A stretch of 35,269 nt of DNA from Betaproteobacteria bacterium SG8_39 (GCA_001303445.1 LJTQ01000004.1:1-35269), one strand, 5' to 3'; shown: positions 1-8,945, counted from the first letter of the stretch. Translations and numbers: made by a program. The notes: generated by a model from the letters alone, not told the origin.

Positions 1-1133
1 CCTGCGGCTCGATCGCGGCCGCGGGCACGCTCGGCCAGATCATTCCGCCGTCAATCGTGCTGGTCGTGCTCGGCGACCAGATTTCCAACGCGCACCAGGA
101 GGCGCAGCGCGCGCTCGGCAACTTTTCGCCCGAACCCGTGTCGGTCGGAGACCTCTTCGCCGGCGCACTGATCCCGGGGCTTGCCCTCGTCGGCCTGTAC
201 ATCCTCTATCAGGCGGGCCTGGCGATTCTCAAGCCTTCGGTGTCGCCCGCCATCCCGCGCGACGAGGGCATGATGCCCGGCGATATGACGCGGCGCGTGG
301 TGCACGCGCTGGTCGCGCCGGTCGTGCTGATCGTTTCGGTGCTCGGCTCGATCGTAGTCGGCGTTGCCACGCCGACCGAGGCGGCCGGCGTCGGCGCAAT
401 CGGCGCGACGCTGCTCGCCGGCCACCGCCTCGCGGAAGGCAAGCCAGTCCCGGTCTACGCCGCGGCGGCGAGCCTGATCGGGGTCATCGTGCTCACCTCG
501 TTCGTCGACATGCGAGTCACGCGCGAGCACATCACGGCCGGGGAATACGTTTCGATCGGCCTCGCGGTCGTGATGTCCCTGGGCATACTCTGGGGCCTGG
601 GCGTCGCGCTGGTGCGCGTTTACCGGAACAACACGCTGGTGCCGGTTGCGCGCACGACGGCGCGCCTCAGCTCGATGATTTTCATCATCATCGTCGGGGC
701 GCAGCTCTTCTCACTGGTGTTCCGCGGACTCGGCGGCGACGATATGGTGCACGAGTTCCTGTCCGGTATGCCTGGCGGAAAAGTCGGCGCAATGCTCGTC
801 GTGATGGCGATGATGTTCGTGATGGGATTCTTCCTCGACACGATCGAGATCCTGTTCATCGTCGTGCCGGTGGTCGGGCCGGTGCTGCTCAAGTTCGGAT
901 TCGACCCGGTCTGGCTCGGCATCATGATCGCGGTCAACCTGCAGACCTCGTTCCTCACACCGCCGCTCGGTTATGCGCTCTTTTACCTGCGCAGCGTTGC
1001 GCCACCCGAAGTCACCACCATGCACATCTACCGCGGCGTGATTCCGTTCGTGATCATCCAGCTCATGATGCTCGGCGTGCTTTCCATGTTCCCCGCGATG
1101 GCGACCTGGCTGCCGAAGGTCGTCTTCGGCTAG
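1..1133 (+). CDS. dctM: TRAP transporter large permease (DctM-like), 5'-truncated by window edge
   Basis: Inner-membrane large subunit of a tripartite ATP-independent periplasmic transporter, which couples substrate uptake to an ion gradient. The reading frame is open from base 3 and enters with CGSIAAAGTLGQIIPPS then VVLGDQ, the conserved helical-hairpin signature of the DctM family, so the true start lies upstream of the window. About 376 residues remain, with several hydrophobic helices including one near the C terminus (PFVIIQLMMLGVLSMF) and the family signature NLQTSFLTPPLGYALFYLR. The ISNAHQEAQRALGNFSPEP insert resembles the mannitol/chloroaromatic-type branch, but the substrate cannot be inferred. 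The matching DctQ and DctP subunits would be expected to the left. It converges with the lactonase-like gene, leaving only 16 bases between the stops, and no terminator is visible there. Confidence 0.93.
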   Translation, partial: CGSIAAAGTLGQIIPPSIVLVVLGDQISNAHQEAQRALGNFSPEPVSVGDLFAGALIPGLALVGLYILYQAGLAILKPSVSPAIPRDEGMMPGDMTRRVVHALVAPVVLIVSVLGSIVVGVATPTEAAGVGAIGATLLAGHRLAEGKPVPVYAAAASLIGVIVLTSFVDMRVTREHITAGEYVSIGLAVVMSLGILWGLGVALVRVYRNNTLVPVARTTARLSSMIFIIIVGAQLFSLVFRGLGGDDMVHEFLSGMPGGKVGAMLVVMAMMFVMGFFLDTIEILFIVVPVVGPVLLKFGFDPVWLGIMIAVNLQTSFLTPPLGYALFYLRSVAPPEVTTMHIYRGVIPFVIIQLMMLGVLSMFPAMATWLPKVVFG

Positions 1134-1149
1134 CGCGCGCTCGGCGCCC

Positions 1150-1935
1150 TCAGTCCAGCCGCACGACGATCCCCTCGAGCGCCTTTGATGGCGCCGGATA
1201 ACGCGTCATCACCTGCGGATCGTGCCCCGGGATGACATGGCTGGGCCATTCGGCCAGCGCCTGCATCCTGCGGTAGCCCTCGACCATGTCGGCAACCGAG
1301 TAGACGATCGGGAAGGGTCGCGTCTCGCCCATGTTGGCGTAGAGATGGGTCGCATCCGCCGCCAGCAGCACCCAGCCGCGCCGCGTCATCACCCGCACGA
1401 CCTGGATGCCCATGGTGTGCCCGCCGATGAGGTGCAGCGTGATTCCCGGGTGCAGGGCTTCATCCCCGTTGTGGAAGCGGACGCGCCCGCGATAGACCTC
1501 GCGCACCATGCCTACGACGTCCTCGACCTCGTAGGCGTTGCGGAACACGTCGTGGCCCATGTGGCGGCCGGCCGCGTACTGCATCTCGAGGTCCTGCAGG
1601 TGAAACCGCGCCTTCGGGAACAGGTCGAAGTTGCCGACATGGTCATAGTGCAGGTGCGTGATCACCACGTCCGGCACCTCGGCCGCCTCGACGCCGAGCA
1701 GGCGCAGGCCGTCGGTCGGGCAGCGGATGTGGTTGCGCTGGCGTTTCGCCGCGGTCGCCGCCGAGAACCCGGTATCCACGACCACCGTGCGTTCGGCGTC
1801 GCGGATCAGCCAGACGAAGTAGTCGAGCGGCATCGGGCCGTCATGCAGGTCGCCGCCGATGAAGTTTTCCGACGCGCGCCGCGGATGGTGCGCGTACTTC
1901 ACCGCGTAGAGCTCATACTGGGGCAATTCCGACAT
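1150..1935 (-). CDS. Metallo-beta-lactamase-fold hydrolase, N-acyl-homoserine-lactonase-like
   Basis: 261-residue soluble enzyme of the metallo-beta-lactamase superfamily. The dinuclear zinc site is complete: HLHYDH at residues 94-99 (H94, H96, D98, H99), H173 in IGGHTMG, D194 in LAADATH and H238 in IPGHD. Overall layout and length match the AiiA/AttM-like lactonase group, so a lactone or ester substrate is likely. Degradation of acyl-homoserine lactones is a family-based inference, not shown by sequence alone. The ATG at 1935 has a strong GGGAGGAAGG ribosome site just upstream. It lies 30 bases downstream of tyrS on the same strand, so it may be co-transcribed. It also faces the TRAP permease, which would fit a catabolic role for an imported acid or lactone. 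No signal peptide is seen. Confidence 0.85.
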   Translation of the reverse strand: MSELPQYELYAVKYAHHPRRASENFIGGDLHDGPMPLDYFVWLIRDAERTVVVDTGFSAATAAKRQRNHIRCPTDGLRLLGVEAAEVPDVVITHLHYDHVGNFDLFPKARFHLQDLEMQYAAGRHMGHDVFRNAYEVEDVVGMVREVYRGRVRFHNGDEALHPGITLHLIGGHTMGIQVVRVMTRRGWVLLAADATHLYANMGETRPFPIVYSVADMVEGYRRMQALAEWPSHVIPGHDPQVMTRYPAPSKALEGIVVRLD

Positions 1936-1965
1936 GCCTTCCTCCCTCGCCGCTCGGGTCGGCGC

Positions 1966-3165
1966 TCAGGTCACCGTAATGCGTGCCAGCTTGCGCTTGC
2001 CCACCTGCGCCACCACGGTCTGACCGCGCCTCAGGCGCAGGGCGCGGTCTTCGAGCCGCGCGCCGTCCAGGCGCACGCCGCCCTGCTCGATCATGCGCGC
2101 GGCCTCGGTGGTGCTCGCCGTCAGGCCCGCTTGCTTGAGCGCCTGCACCACCGGCAGCCCCTCCGCCGTGCCCTGCAGGGTGACCTGCGGCATGTCGTCC
2201 GGCAGCCGGCCGTGGCGGAAGCGCTCCTCGAACGCCGCCTCGGCCTGCCCCGCCGCCGCGGCACCGTGAAAGCGCGCCACGATCTCCTTCGCGAACAGCA
2301 CCTTGATCTCTCGCGGGTTGCGGCCCGCCGCAACGTCGTCGCGCCAGCGCCGCACCGTCGCCATCGGCTCGAACGACAGCAGCTCGATGTAGCGCCACAT
2401 CAGCGCGTCCGAGACCGACATCAGCTTGCCGAAGATCTCCTGCGGTGGCTCGGAGATGCCGACGTAGTTGCCGAGCGACTTCGACATCTTGTTGACGCCA
2501 TCGAGCCCCTCGAGCAGCGGGGTCGTGACGATGACCTGCGGCTCCTGCCCGAAATCGCGCTGCAGCTCGCGCCCGACGAGAAGGTTGAACTTCTGGTCGG
2601 TGCCGCCGAGCTCGACGTCCGCCTTCATGGCCACCGAATCGTAGCCCTGCATCAACGGATAGAGAAATTCGTGGATCGCGATCGGCTGGTTCGCCCGGTA
2701 GCGTTTGCCGAAGTCGTCGCGCTCGAGCATGCGCGCAACCGTGTAGCGCGCGGCAAGGCGGATCATGCCCTCGGCACCGAGCTTGTCGGACCATTCCGAG
2801 TTGAACAGGATCTGCGTCTTGTCGGGATCGAGGATCTTGAATGCCTGTTCGCGATAGGTCGTCGCGTTCGCCAGGATCTCTTCGCGCGTCAGCGGCGGGC
2901 GCGTCTGGTTCTTGCCCGTCGGGTCGCCGATCATCCCGGTGAAATCGCCAATCAGGAACTGGATCTGGTGCCCGAGGCCCTGGAAATGCCGCAGCTTGTT
3001 GATCACCACGGTGTGGCCCAGGTGCAGGTCCGGCGCCGTCGGGTCGAGCCCGAGCTTGACGCGCAGGGGCCTGCCCTGCGCGAGCTTTTTCGCCAGCTCG
3101 TCCTCGACGATGAGCTCGTCGCAGCCGCGCCGGATGAGTTCGAGTGCTTCCTGGACCGAGGCCAT
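1966..3165 (-). CDS. tyrS: Tyrosyl-tRNA synthetase
   Basis: Class I aminoacyl-tRNA synthetase, charging tRNA-Tyr in the cytoplasm. 399 residues, the usual length of the proteobacterial TyrS type. The HIGH-type motif is HLGH at residues 48-51, the KMSKS loop is exact at 226-230, and the tyrosine-pocket region GGTDQKFN is at 187-194. The C-terminal 65 residues form the S4-like RNA-binding domain (ending [10 protein letters not shown]). The ATG at 3165 gives the expected N terminus. It is divergent from the M23 peptidase gene across a 134-base gap, an arrangement common in betaproteobacteria, and is followed by the lactonase-like gene. Confidence 0.97.
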   Translation of the reverse strand: MASVQEALELIRRGCDELIVEDELAKKLAQGRPLRVKLGLDPTAPDLHLGHTVVINKLRHFQGLGHQIQFLIGDFTGMIGDPTGKNQTRPPLTREEILANATTYREQAFKILDPDKTQILFNSEWSDKLGAEGMIRLAARYTVARMLERDDFGKRYRANQPIAIHEFLYPLMQGYDSVAMKADVELGGTDQKFNLLVGRELQRDFGQEPQVIVTTPLLEGLDGVNKMSKSLGNYVGISEPPQEIFGKLMSVSDALMWRYIELLSFEPMATVRRWRDDVAAGRNPREIKVLFAKEIVARFHGAAAAGQAEAAFEERFRHGRLPDDMPQVTLQGTAEGLPVVQALKQAGLTASTTEAARMIEQGGVRLDGARLEDRALRLRRGQTVVAQVGKRKLARITVT

Positions 3166-3192
3166 GCCTAAACCACCTGCCCTGCGCGGTGG

Positions 3193-3221
3193 TTTGCGCC
3201 CCGGGCGATCTTTGTTACACT
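3193..3221 (+). promoter_or_regulatory. Candidate sigma70 promoter for the M23 peptidase/anmK operon
   Basis: TTTGCG at 3193-3198 and TACACT at 3216-3221 are separated by 17 bases. The -10 box carries an extended TGT in front (TGTTACACT). The -35 is poor, so recognition would depend on the extended -10. It lies 78 bases upstream of the GTG start at 3300. Similar TACACT or TAGAAT boxes precede other operons in this window. Confidence 0.4.
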
Positions 3222-3299
3222 GCGCCTGGCTTTAAGAAAAGGCGGCAGGCGACTGAATAAAAGGGATTTTCAGCACCCGATCATAGCCGAGATTCGATT

Positions 3300-4580
3300 G
3301 TGACCCAAGTTCCGCAGACACGTCGGACCCGCCTGCTGAGGATCGTTGCGGTTTTCGTCCTCGCGCTATCCGGCGTGGTCGGCGCGTTCGCCACGATCTC
3401 GCCCGCGCCCGACGCCGTCGTCCCCGGACAGGCGGTGGTGCGCGAGCCCTACCCGATCGACCTCGATTCCGCGCTGCTGCCCGCCCCCGAGTTCGTCATC
3501 CGCGAAGACCGCTTCGTGCGCGGCGACGGCTTGCGCGAGTTCCTCGAGCGCCTCGGCATTGATGCGGTGGAGAGCAAGCGGCTGACGACCTTCTACGCCA
3601 TGCACCGCCTGCGGCCGGGAACCATGGTGCGTGCCGAGATCGAGCCTAGCGGCCGGTTCCGCAACCTGTCTTTCCTGGTCGACAGCGACAAGACGGTCCG
3701 CTTCGAACACAGCGGCGATGACATCCGCGTGACCGAGGACGCAGTGCGCTACGACATCGTCCCGGTGGCGCGCGCGGGCGTCATTCGCTCGTCCCTCTTC
3801 GGCGCGGCCGACGACGCGGACGTCCCGGACAGCGTGGCGATTCAGATGGCCGATATCTTCGGCGGTGACATCGACTTTATTCGCGACCTGCGCAAGGGAG
3901 ACCACTTCAGCGTGGTCTTCGAGATGCTGTATCGCGACGGCCTGCCCGTGCGTACCGGTCGGGTGCTCGCGGCGGAGTTCGTCAACAAGGGCAAGGCGCT
4001 GCGCGCCGTGTTCTTCGCGACCAGCGACAGCGGCCAGGGCGGCTACTATGCGCCCGACGGCAGCAGCATGCGCAAGGCATTTCTGCGCTCACCGCTCGAG
4101 TTCTCCCGGATCAGCTCGCGCTTCGGCGCGCGCCGGCACCCGCTGTTCAACAACTGGCGCGCGCATACCGGCGTCGACTACGCCGCGCCGACCGGCACGC
4201 GGATACGCGCCACGGGCGACGGCGTGGTGGACTTCGTCGGGCGCAAGGGCGGCTACGGCAACACGGTGATCCTGCGCCACGGCGGGCAGAACACGACGCT
4301 CTACGGGCATCTCAACCATTTCGCGCGCGGCATTCGCAGGGGTACGCGGGTCGCCCAGGGTGAGGCGATCGGTGCAGTCGGCAGCACGGGGTGGGCCACC
4401 GGCCCGCACGTGCACTATGAGTTCCGCGTCGGCGGGGTGCCGCGCAACCCGCTGACGATCGCGCTGCCCGCAGCGCATCCCGTGCCTGCCGCGCAGATGG
4501 CGGCGTTCCGCGGCCACGCGGCGGAACGCGTGGCGCAACTCGACCTGCTCGGAAGCACGAACCTCGCCCTGCTGCAGTGA
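3300..4580 (+). CDS. M23-family peptidoglycan DD-endopeptidase, membrane-anchored (MepM-like)
   Basis: 426-residue cell-wall hydrolase predicted to cut peptide cross-bridges in the periplasm. An uncleaved signal anchor spans about residues 11-33 after a basic start. The middle (about 65-240) is the pre-catalytic region with an OapA/LysM-like fold. The C-terminal LytM/M23 domain (about 265-385) carries all zinc and catalytic residues: H289 and D293 in HTGVDYAAPTGT, and H370 and H372 in GPHVHYEFR. The GTG at 3300 fits the signal anchor, and no ATG is placed better. Its stop overlaps the anmK start by four bases (GTGA), so the two are translationally coupled. The pairing makes sense, since one opens the wall and the other recycles its fragments. 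Confidence 0.93.
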   Translation: MTQVPQTRRTRLLRIVAVFVLALSGVVGAFATISPAPDAVVPGQAVVREPYPIDLDSALLPAPEFVIREDRFVRGDGLREFLERLGIDAVESKRLTTFYAMHRLRPGTMVRAEIEPSGRFRNLSFLVDSDKTVRFEHSGDDIRVTEDAVRYDIVPVARAGVIRSSLFGAADDADVPDSVAIQMADIFGGDIDFIRDLRKGDHFSVVFEMLYRDGLPVRTGRVLAAEFVNKGKALRAVFFATSDSGQGGYYAPDGSSMRKAFLRSPLEFSRISSRFGARRHPLFNNWRAHTGVDYAAPTGTRIRATGDGVVDFVGRKGGYGNTVILRHGGQNTTLYGHLNHFARGIRRGTRVAQGEAIGAVGSTGWATGPHVHYEFRVGGVPRNPLTIALPAAHPVPAAQMAAFRGHAAERVAQLDLLGSTNLALLQ

Positions 4581-5704
4581 GCGGCGCAGCGCGCAGCGAC
4601 AGGGGCGACCGCGAGGCTGCGCTCTTCGTCGGGCTCATGTCCGGCACCAGTCTCGATGGCATCGATGCTGTGCTGGCCGAGATTGGCGAACTCGGCACAC
4701 GCCTGCGCGCCCATGCGCGGCAAGACTTTCCTGACGCGCTGCGCGCGGAACTGCTTGCCCTGTGCACGCCGGATCACAACGAGATCGATCGCGCATCCCA
4801 GGCCGGCAACCAGCTCGCCCGGCTTTATGCCAGTGCGACACGCGCCGTGCTCGATGCGGCAGGGGTGGCGCCGCGCGCGGTGCGCGCGATCGGCTGTCAT
4901 GGACAGACCCTGCGGCACCGCCCCGAGCGCGGCTATACGGTGCAGATCGGCAATCCGGCGCTGCTCGCCGAGCTGACGGCGATCACGGTAGTCGCCGACT
5001 TTCGCAGTCGCGACATCGCCGCCGGTGGCCAAGGGGCACCGCTGGTGCCGGCGTTCCATGCGACGGTGTTCGGCTCGGCCGACGAGGACCGCGCCGTGCT
5101 GAACCTGGGCGGCATTGCGAATGCGACGCTGCTCGCCCGCGACGGCGCCGTGCGCGGGTTCGACACCGGCCCCGGGAACTGCCTGCTCGATCTGTGGATT
5201 CAGCGCACGCTCGGCAAACGCTTCGACGCGGGCGGCGCCTGGGCTGCTGGGGCGGCACCCGACCCGCAACTGCTGGGCCGCTTGCTGGATGAGCCTTTTT
5301 TTGCCCAGCCTCCGCCCAAGAGCTCGGGGCGCGAGTTGTTCAATGCCGCGTGGCTGGATCGCCGCCTCGACGGCGCACTGCCGCCGCAGGGCGTACAGGC
5401 CACACTGCTTGAGCTCACCGCGCAATCCGCGGCTGGCGCGATTCTCGAGCATGCGCCGTCCGCTGCGCGGGTCATCGTATGCGGCGGTGGTGCGCGCAAC
5501 GACGCGTTGCGCGGCCGGCTCGCGGCCCTGCTCGCGCCGCGACCGGTCGAGGCGAGCGACAGCTGGGGTCTGAATGCCGAGCAGGTCGAAGCCACGGCCT
5601 TCGCCTGGCTCGCCCGGTGCACGCTGAGCGCAACGCCTGCCAGCCTGCCCAGCGTCACGGGCGCGCACGCGGCGCGCGTGCTGGGCGCGATCTACCCAGC
5701 CTGA
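4577..5704 (+). CDS. anmK: Anhydro-N-acetylmuramic acid kinase
   Basis: Cytoplasmic kinase that opens the 1,6-anhydro ring of anhydroMurNAc and phosphorylates it to MurNAc-6-P during peptidoglycan recycling. 375 residues, slightly longer than the usual 363-370 because of a hydrophilic N-terminal extension of about 13 residues. Recognised by GLMSGTSLDGID at 19-30 (phosphate binding), GCHGQT at 106-111, VQIGNPALLAE, DFRSRDIAAGGQGAPLVP at 141-158 and GFDTGPGN at 194-201. The Asp in the last motif aligns with the proposed catalytic base. The start is GTG at 4577, overlapping the preceding stop as GTGA. It may be a substitute for a start further in, but the coupling favours this one. Confidence 0.96.
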   Translation: MSGAARSDRGDREAALFVGLMSGTSLDGIDAVLAEIGELGTRLRAHARQDFPDALRAELLALCTPDHNEIDRASQAGNQLARLYASATRAVLDAAGVAPRAVRAIGCHGQTLRHRPERGYTVQIGNPALLAELTAITVVADFRSRDIAAGGQGAPLVPAFHATVFGSADEDRAVLNLGGIANATLLARDGAVRGFDTGPGNCLLDLWIQRTLGKRFDAGGAWAAGAAPDPQLLGRLLDEPFFAQPPPKSSGRELFNAAWLDRRLDGALPPQGVQATLLELTAQSAAGAILEHAPSAARVIVCGGGARNDALRGRLAALLAPRPVEASDSWGLNAEQVEATAFAWLARCTLSATPASLPSVTGAHAARVLGAIYPA

Positions 5705-5731
5705 AAAAGAAAACGGGGGCCGCAGCCCCCG
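5704..5731 (-). terminator. Rho-independent terminator of the erpA transcript (may act both ways)
   Basis: The inverted repeat CGGGGGC/GCCCCCG (5714-5720 with 5725-5731, loop CGCA) is followed on the minus strand by TTTTCTTTTT (complement of 5704-5713). It sits between the convergent anmK and erpA genes, so it mainly ends erpA transcription. The plus-strand side lacks a clean T-run. Confidence 0.85.
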
Positions 5732-5756
5732 CTTCCATGAATTCGCTGCCGACGCG

Positions 5757-6107
5757 CTAGACCGAGAACGACGATCCGCAGCCGCAGGTGGTTTGCGCGT
5801 TCGGATTCTTGATCACGAACTGGGCGCCTTCGAGACCTTCCTGGTAGTCGATCTCCGCGCCCACCAGATACTGATAGCTCATCGGGTCGATGAGCAGCGT
5901 CACGCCGCCCTTTTCCAGCGCCGTGTCATCGTCGTTCTGCACTTCGTCGAACGTGAAGCCGTACTGAAAGCCGGAGCATCCGCCCCCGCTAACGAACACG
6001 CGCAGCTTGAGCTCGGCGTTGCCTTCCTCCTCGATCAGCTCCCTGACCTTGTGCGCCGCGCTGTCGGTAAACAGCAGCGGGGCGGGCATCTCGGTGACTG
6101 CATTCAT
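5757..6107 (-). CDS. erpA: Iron-sulfur cluster insertion protein ErpA
   Basis: 116-residue A-type carrier that hands Fe-S clusters to apo-enzymes in the cytoplasm (in well-studied bacteria, those of isoprenoid synthesis and respiration). HesB/IscA fold. The three ligand cysteines are present: C44 in [11 protein letters not shown] and C108 and C110 in [11 protein letters not shown]. The ATG at 6107 is preceded by GGAG at suitable distance. It is the last gene of a minus-strand block but has its own good promoter in the 89-base gap after the bactofilin gene, so it can be expressed separately. Confidence 0.96.
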   Translation of the reverse strand: MNAVTEMPAPLLFTDSAAHKVRELIEEEGNAELKLRVFVSGGGCSGFQYGFTFDEVQNDDDTALEKGGVTLLIDPMSYQYLVGAEIDYQEGLEGAQFVIKNPNAQTTCGCGSSFSV

Positions 6108-6148
6108 GACTTGCGCTCCAATGATCTGATTCGACGCAACGACTTGAA

Positions 6149-6178
6149 ATTATCCCGTTACAAATTCCATGCGGTCAA
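6149..6178 (-). promoter_or_regulatory. Sigma70 promoter of erpA
   Basis: On the minus strand, TTGACC (6178-6173), an 18-base spacer, and GATAAT (6154-6149), matching consensus at 5/6 and 5/6. The predicted start is near 6142, giving a leader of about 35 bases. No convincing IscR-type palindrome is seen beside it. Confidence 0.65.
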
Positions 6179-6196
6179 CGTGGCAATTCGTCGCGC

Positions 6197-6595
6197 TTAA
6201 CTGCCCGTCGCGAGCTTCAGTTCGACCGATTTCACCTCGTCGCCCTGGTGGACCATGCGGCCCTCGACGACGGATCCCTGCACCATCTCGATCGACTTGT
6301 AGTACACGTCCCCTTTGATGCGTGACCCCGCCTGGAGTTCCAGGGACTCGGTCGCATGCACCGGTCCGACGATCGTTCCGCTGACGACGACGTGCGCAGC
6401 ATGCACCTCGCCGTCGATGCGCGCGTTCTCGGACACCACCAGCGTGCCCGGCTGGTCCGGCTGCGCGGTGACATTGCCGCGGATCACGCCGTCCACGCGC
6501 ATCCCGCCGCTGAAATAGAGATTGCCCTCGATGCTGGTCGTCGATCCGATCCAGCTGTCGACCCGGCTTTGCGGTTTGCTCGTCTTTCCGAACAT
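6197..6595 (-). CDS. Bactofilin family polymer-forming protein
   Basis: 132-residue cytoskeletal protein of the bactofilin (DUF583) family, which self-assembles into filaments on the inner face of the membrane and guides local cell-wall work. The core (about 18-115) shows the short repeats of a right-handed beta-helix, for example GNLYFSGGMRVDGVIRGNV and ARIDGEVHAAHVVVSGTIVG, with flexible ends. No membrane helix. It lies 13 bases after the DUF6776 gene and upstream of erpA. The DUF6776-bactofilin pair is conserved in betaproteobacteria, so the membrane-anchored coiled-coil protein may be its partner (inference). Confidence 0.92.
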   Translation of the reverse strand: MFGKTSKPQSRVDSWIGSTTSIEGNLYFSGGMRVDGVIRGNVTAQPDQPGTLVVSENARIDGEVHAAHVVVSGTIVGPVHATESLELQAGSRIKGDVYYKSIEMVQGSVVEGRMVHQGDEVKSVELKLATGS

Positions 6596-6608
6596 CGTCG
6601 CCCTCCTG

Positions 6609-7385
6609 TTACTCGATCGTCGCGTCCGCCGTGGCGCGCGCCTGCGCGGCCTTGCCTTCGTAAACGCGCACCTGAACGCCCTTCACTTTCGCCTTCGGGC
6701 TCACCCGAAAGCTGCCCTCGACACGATGGAAGTATTTGAATGAAAGGCGAAAAGCCGGCGCCGCGTCACCCGTTGCCTCGGGAATGACCATCATAGCATC
6801 CTTGCCTCCCTCGGTCAGGCTGACGACCAGCTCGAGCCGGCCCTGGAACTGCTGCTCGCGACGCCCGGTCCCGGTGAGCAGCAGCAGGCGGTAGCGGTAT
6901 TCGCCTGGCAGGACGTCCGGCTGCACCGTAAGGCGATGAATCGACAGGGGCTTGGACACGCGCGCCTCGGAGGCGAGCAGGCTCTCGAAGGTCGCCAGTT
7001 CCTCCCGCAGGCGGGCATTTTCCCGCTCGAGCAGTTTGATCTGCTGGGCCAGCTTGTGCTGCGCCGACCGCTCGATGGCGAGGCGGCTCTCGGAGGCGGC
7101 GGTTGCGGCGCGCAGGCTCTCGAGCTCCTCGCGCGTGCCCTTGAGCTCATCCCGCACGCGACCATTTTGTCGCTCGAGTTCGCGGATCTGCTGCTGAAGC
7201 TCGCGCTGGTCGAAGCCGGCAAATCGCCGACCGGTTTCGTACATCCAGGCCGCGAGGGCGAACGCCGCCGCCAGGATCACCAGGATTCCGAGCCAGCGCC
7301 AGTACCAGGCCAGCTCGGTACGCACCGCCACCTTGCGGCCCGCGATGCCGAAGCGTTGTCGAAAGCGGGCAAGGCGCCGGATCAT
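6609..7385 (-). CDS. DUF6776-type membrane-anchored coiled-coil protein
   Basis: 258 residues of unknown function. A basic N terminus (MIRRLARFRQRFG) precedes one transmembrane helix at about 29-48. A long coiled coil, rich in Glu, Arg, Leu and Gln, covers about 60-138. A C-terminal beta-rich domain (about 148-250) contains the conserved stretch YRYRLLLLTG. The charge pattern suggests a short cytoplasmic N terminus and a periplasmic coiled coil and beta domain. It starts 7 bases after argC and ends 13 bases before the bactofilin gene. A scaffold or anchor in the envelope is plausible, but nothing in the sequence proves it. Confidence 0.85.
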   Translation of the reverse strand: MIRRLARFRQRFGIAGRKVAVRTELAWYWRWLGILVILAAAFALAAWMYETGRRFAGFDQRELQQQIRELERQNGRVRDELKGTREELESLRAATAASESRLAIERSAQHKLAQQIKLLERENARLREELATFESLLASEARVSKPLSIHRLTVQPDVLPGEYRYRLLLLTGTGRREQQFQGRLELVVSLTEGGKDAMMVIPEATGDAAPAFRLSFKYFHRVEGSFRVSPKAKVKGVQVRVYEGKAAQARATADATIE

Positions 7386-7392
7386 GAATCGC

Positions 7393-8460
7393 TCAGGGCA
7401 CGACCGGCAGCTGATCGAGGCCAGTGGTTTCGGGCAATCCGAACATGAGGTTCATGTTCTGCACAGCCTGACCGGAAGCGCCCTTCACCAGGTTGTCGAT
7501 CACCGAGAGCACCACGACGGTGTCACTGCGGTCGCTCGTCACGTTCGGCCGGTGCACCGCAATGCGGCACAGGTTCGCCCCGCGCACTGCGCGTGTGTCG
7601 GGATGGCTGCCGGCCGGCAGCACGTCGACAAACGGCTCCGCGGCAAAACGTTGCTCGAACAGCGCCTGCAGGGCGGCAAGGTCAGGCTCGGGGGCGCCGG
7701 CGGCAGGGGTCAGCAGGCGCGCATAGAGCGTCGCATGAATGCCGCGGATCAGCGGGGTGAGGTGCGGCGTAAAGACGAGCCCGACCTCGCGGCCTGCGAT
7801 CTGCGCCAGACCCTGGCGGATCTCCGGCCAGTGCCGATGGCCGCTCACGCCGTAGGCCATGAAATTGTCGGCCGCCTCGGCGTACATCAAGTGGAGCTCG
7901 CTCTTGCGCCCCGCGCCACTCACCCCGGACTTTGCGTCGGCGATGAGATGCGCGCCGTCCACCCAGCCGGCCTCGATCAGCGGCAGGAACCCGAGCTGCA
8001 CTGCCGTCGGATAGCAGCCCGGGTTTGCCACCAGGCGCGCCTGGGCGATTTTCGCGCGATTGATCTCGCACAGCCCGTAGACGGCCTCGGCGACGAGCTC
8101 GGGCGCGGCGTGCTTCATCCGGTACCAGTGCTCCCATTCCGCGACATCGCGCAGGCGGAAATCGGCCGACAGATCGATGACCCGCACGCCCTGATCGAGC
8201 AGGGCCCGCGCCTGGCCCATGGCCACGCCGTTGGGCGTCGCGAAGAACACCAGGTCGCAGCGCTCGAGCGCCGACTTGTCGGGCTCGGTGAAGGCGAGCG
8301 CGACGCGCCCGCGCAGCCCCGGGAACATCGCATCGACGCGTGTGCCGGCCTCCTTGCGCGACGTGATCGCGATCAGCTCGGCCTCGGGATGCTGTGCGAG
8401 CAGGCGCAAGAGCTCGACGCCCGTGTAGCCTGTACCCCCGACGATCCCTACCTTGATCAT
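7393..8460 (-). CDS. argC: N-acetyl-gamma-glutamyl-phosphate reductase
   Basis: Third step of arginine synthesis: NADPH-dependent reduction of N-acetylglutamyl phosphate to the semialdehyde. 355 residues, a type 1 ArgC. The nucleotide-binding motif [10 protein letters not shown] is at 5-14, the catalytic cysteine is C149 in NPGCYPT, and the active-site histidine region is [11 protein letters not shown] (about 204-214). The ATG at 8460 is unambiguous. It is located after rpsI, separated by the rpsI terminator, and leads into the DUF6776 gene, so argC probably heads its own transcript or relies on terminator read-through. Confidence 0.97.
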   Translation of the reverse strand: MIKVGIVGGTGYTGVELLRLLAQHPEAELIAITSRKEAGTRVDAMFPGLRGRVALAFTEPDKSALERCDLVFFATPNGVAMGQARALLDQGVRVIDLSADFRLRDVAEWEHWYRMKHAAPELVAEAVYGLCEINRAKIAQARLVANPGCYPTAVQLGFLPLIEAGWVDGAHLIADAKSGVSGAGRKSELHLMYAEAADNFMAYGVSGHRHWPEIRQGLAQIAGREVGLVFTPHLTPLIRGIHATLYARLLTPAAGAPEPDLAALQALFEQRFAAEPFVDVLPAGSHPDTRAVRGANLCRIAVHRPNVTSDRSDTVVVLSVIDNLVKGASGQAVQNMNLMFGLPETTGLDQLPVVP

Positions 8461-8477
8461 TGCGTCACCCCAGAAAC

Positions 8478-8503
8478 GGAAAAGCCGCCCAAGGGCGGCT
8501 TTT
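8478..8503 (-). terminator. Rho-independent terminator after rplM-rpsI
   Basis: A perfect inverted repeat AAAAGCCGCCC/GGGCGGCTTTT (8480-8490 with 8493-8503, two bases between) ends in a T-run on both strands. On the minus strand it closes the ribosomal-protein transcript 27 bases after rpsI. It is only 19 bases before the argC start, so argC needs a promoter within or ahead of it. Confidence 0.85.
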
Positions 8504-8529
8504 CGAACGCGGAACCCTTGGGCCCGGCG

Positions 8530-8922
8530 TCAGCGCTTGGAGAACTGCTTGCGCCGCCGCGCCTTGTGAAAGCCTACCTTCTTTCGCTCGACTTCGCGCG
8601 CATCGCGCGTGACAAGCCCCGCTGCCGAGAGCGTCGGCTTCAAGGTCGCATCGTATTCGATCAGGGCGCGCGCAATGCCATGGCGCACCGCGCCGGCTTG
8701 CCCGCTCTCGCCACCGCCGAAGACGTTGACGCGAATATCGAACGAGGCAAGGCTCTTCGTCAGCTCGAGCGGCTGGCGCACGATCATGCGCCCGGTCTCG
8801 CGGCCGAAGAATTCATCGACCGGCTTGTCGTTGACGATGATCTGTCCGCTGCCTTGCTTGAGAAACACGCGGGCGACCGAACTCTTGCGCCGTCCCGTGC
8901 CGTAGTAGTAATCACCCACCAT
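8530..8922 (-). CDS. rpsI: 30S ribosomal protein S9
   Basis: 130-residue small-subunit protein whose C-terminal tail reaches the P-site tRNA. Identified by [15 protein letters not shown] near the N terminus, [19 protein letters not shown] in the middle, and the invariant basic tail [24 protein letters not shown]. The start is placed at ATG 8922 ([10 protein letters not shown]), matching betaproteobacterial S9 in length. The frame stays open further upstream across rplM, but that extension is a shadow. 23 bases separate it from rplM. Confidence 0.98.
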   Translation of the reverse strand: MVGDYYYGTGRRKSSVARVFLKQGSGQIIVNDKPVDEFFGRETGRMIVRQPLELTKSLASFDIRVNVFGGGESGQAGAVRHGIARALIEYDATLKPTLSAAGLVTRDAREVERKKVGFHKARRRKQFSKR

Positions 8923-8945
8923 GATGTGCGTTCCGCCTCGCGGGT

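Noticed and set aside
1222-3171. 649-codon open frame on the plus strand
   Set aside because: It is antisense to the lactonase-like gene and tyrS, both with complete motifs. Such long frames arise from third-position GC bias.
5714-5731. Terminator for anmK on the plus strand
   Set aside because: The stem can form, but the plus-strand 3' side lacks a T-run, so the main direction is for erpA.
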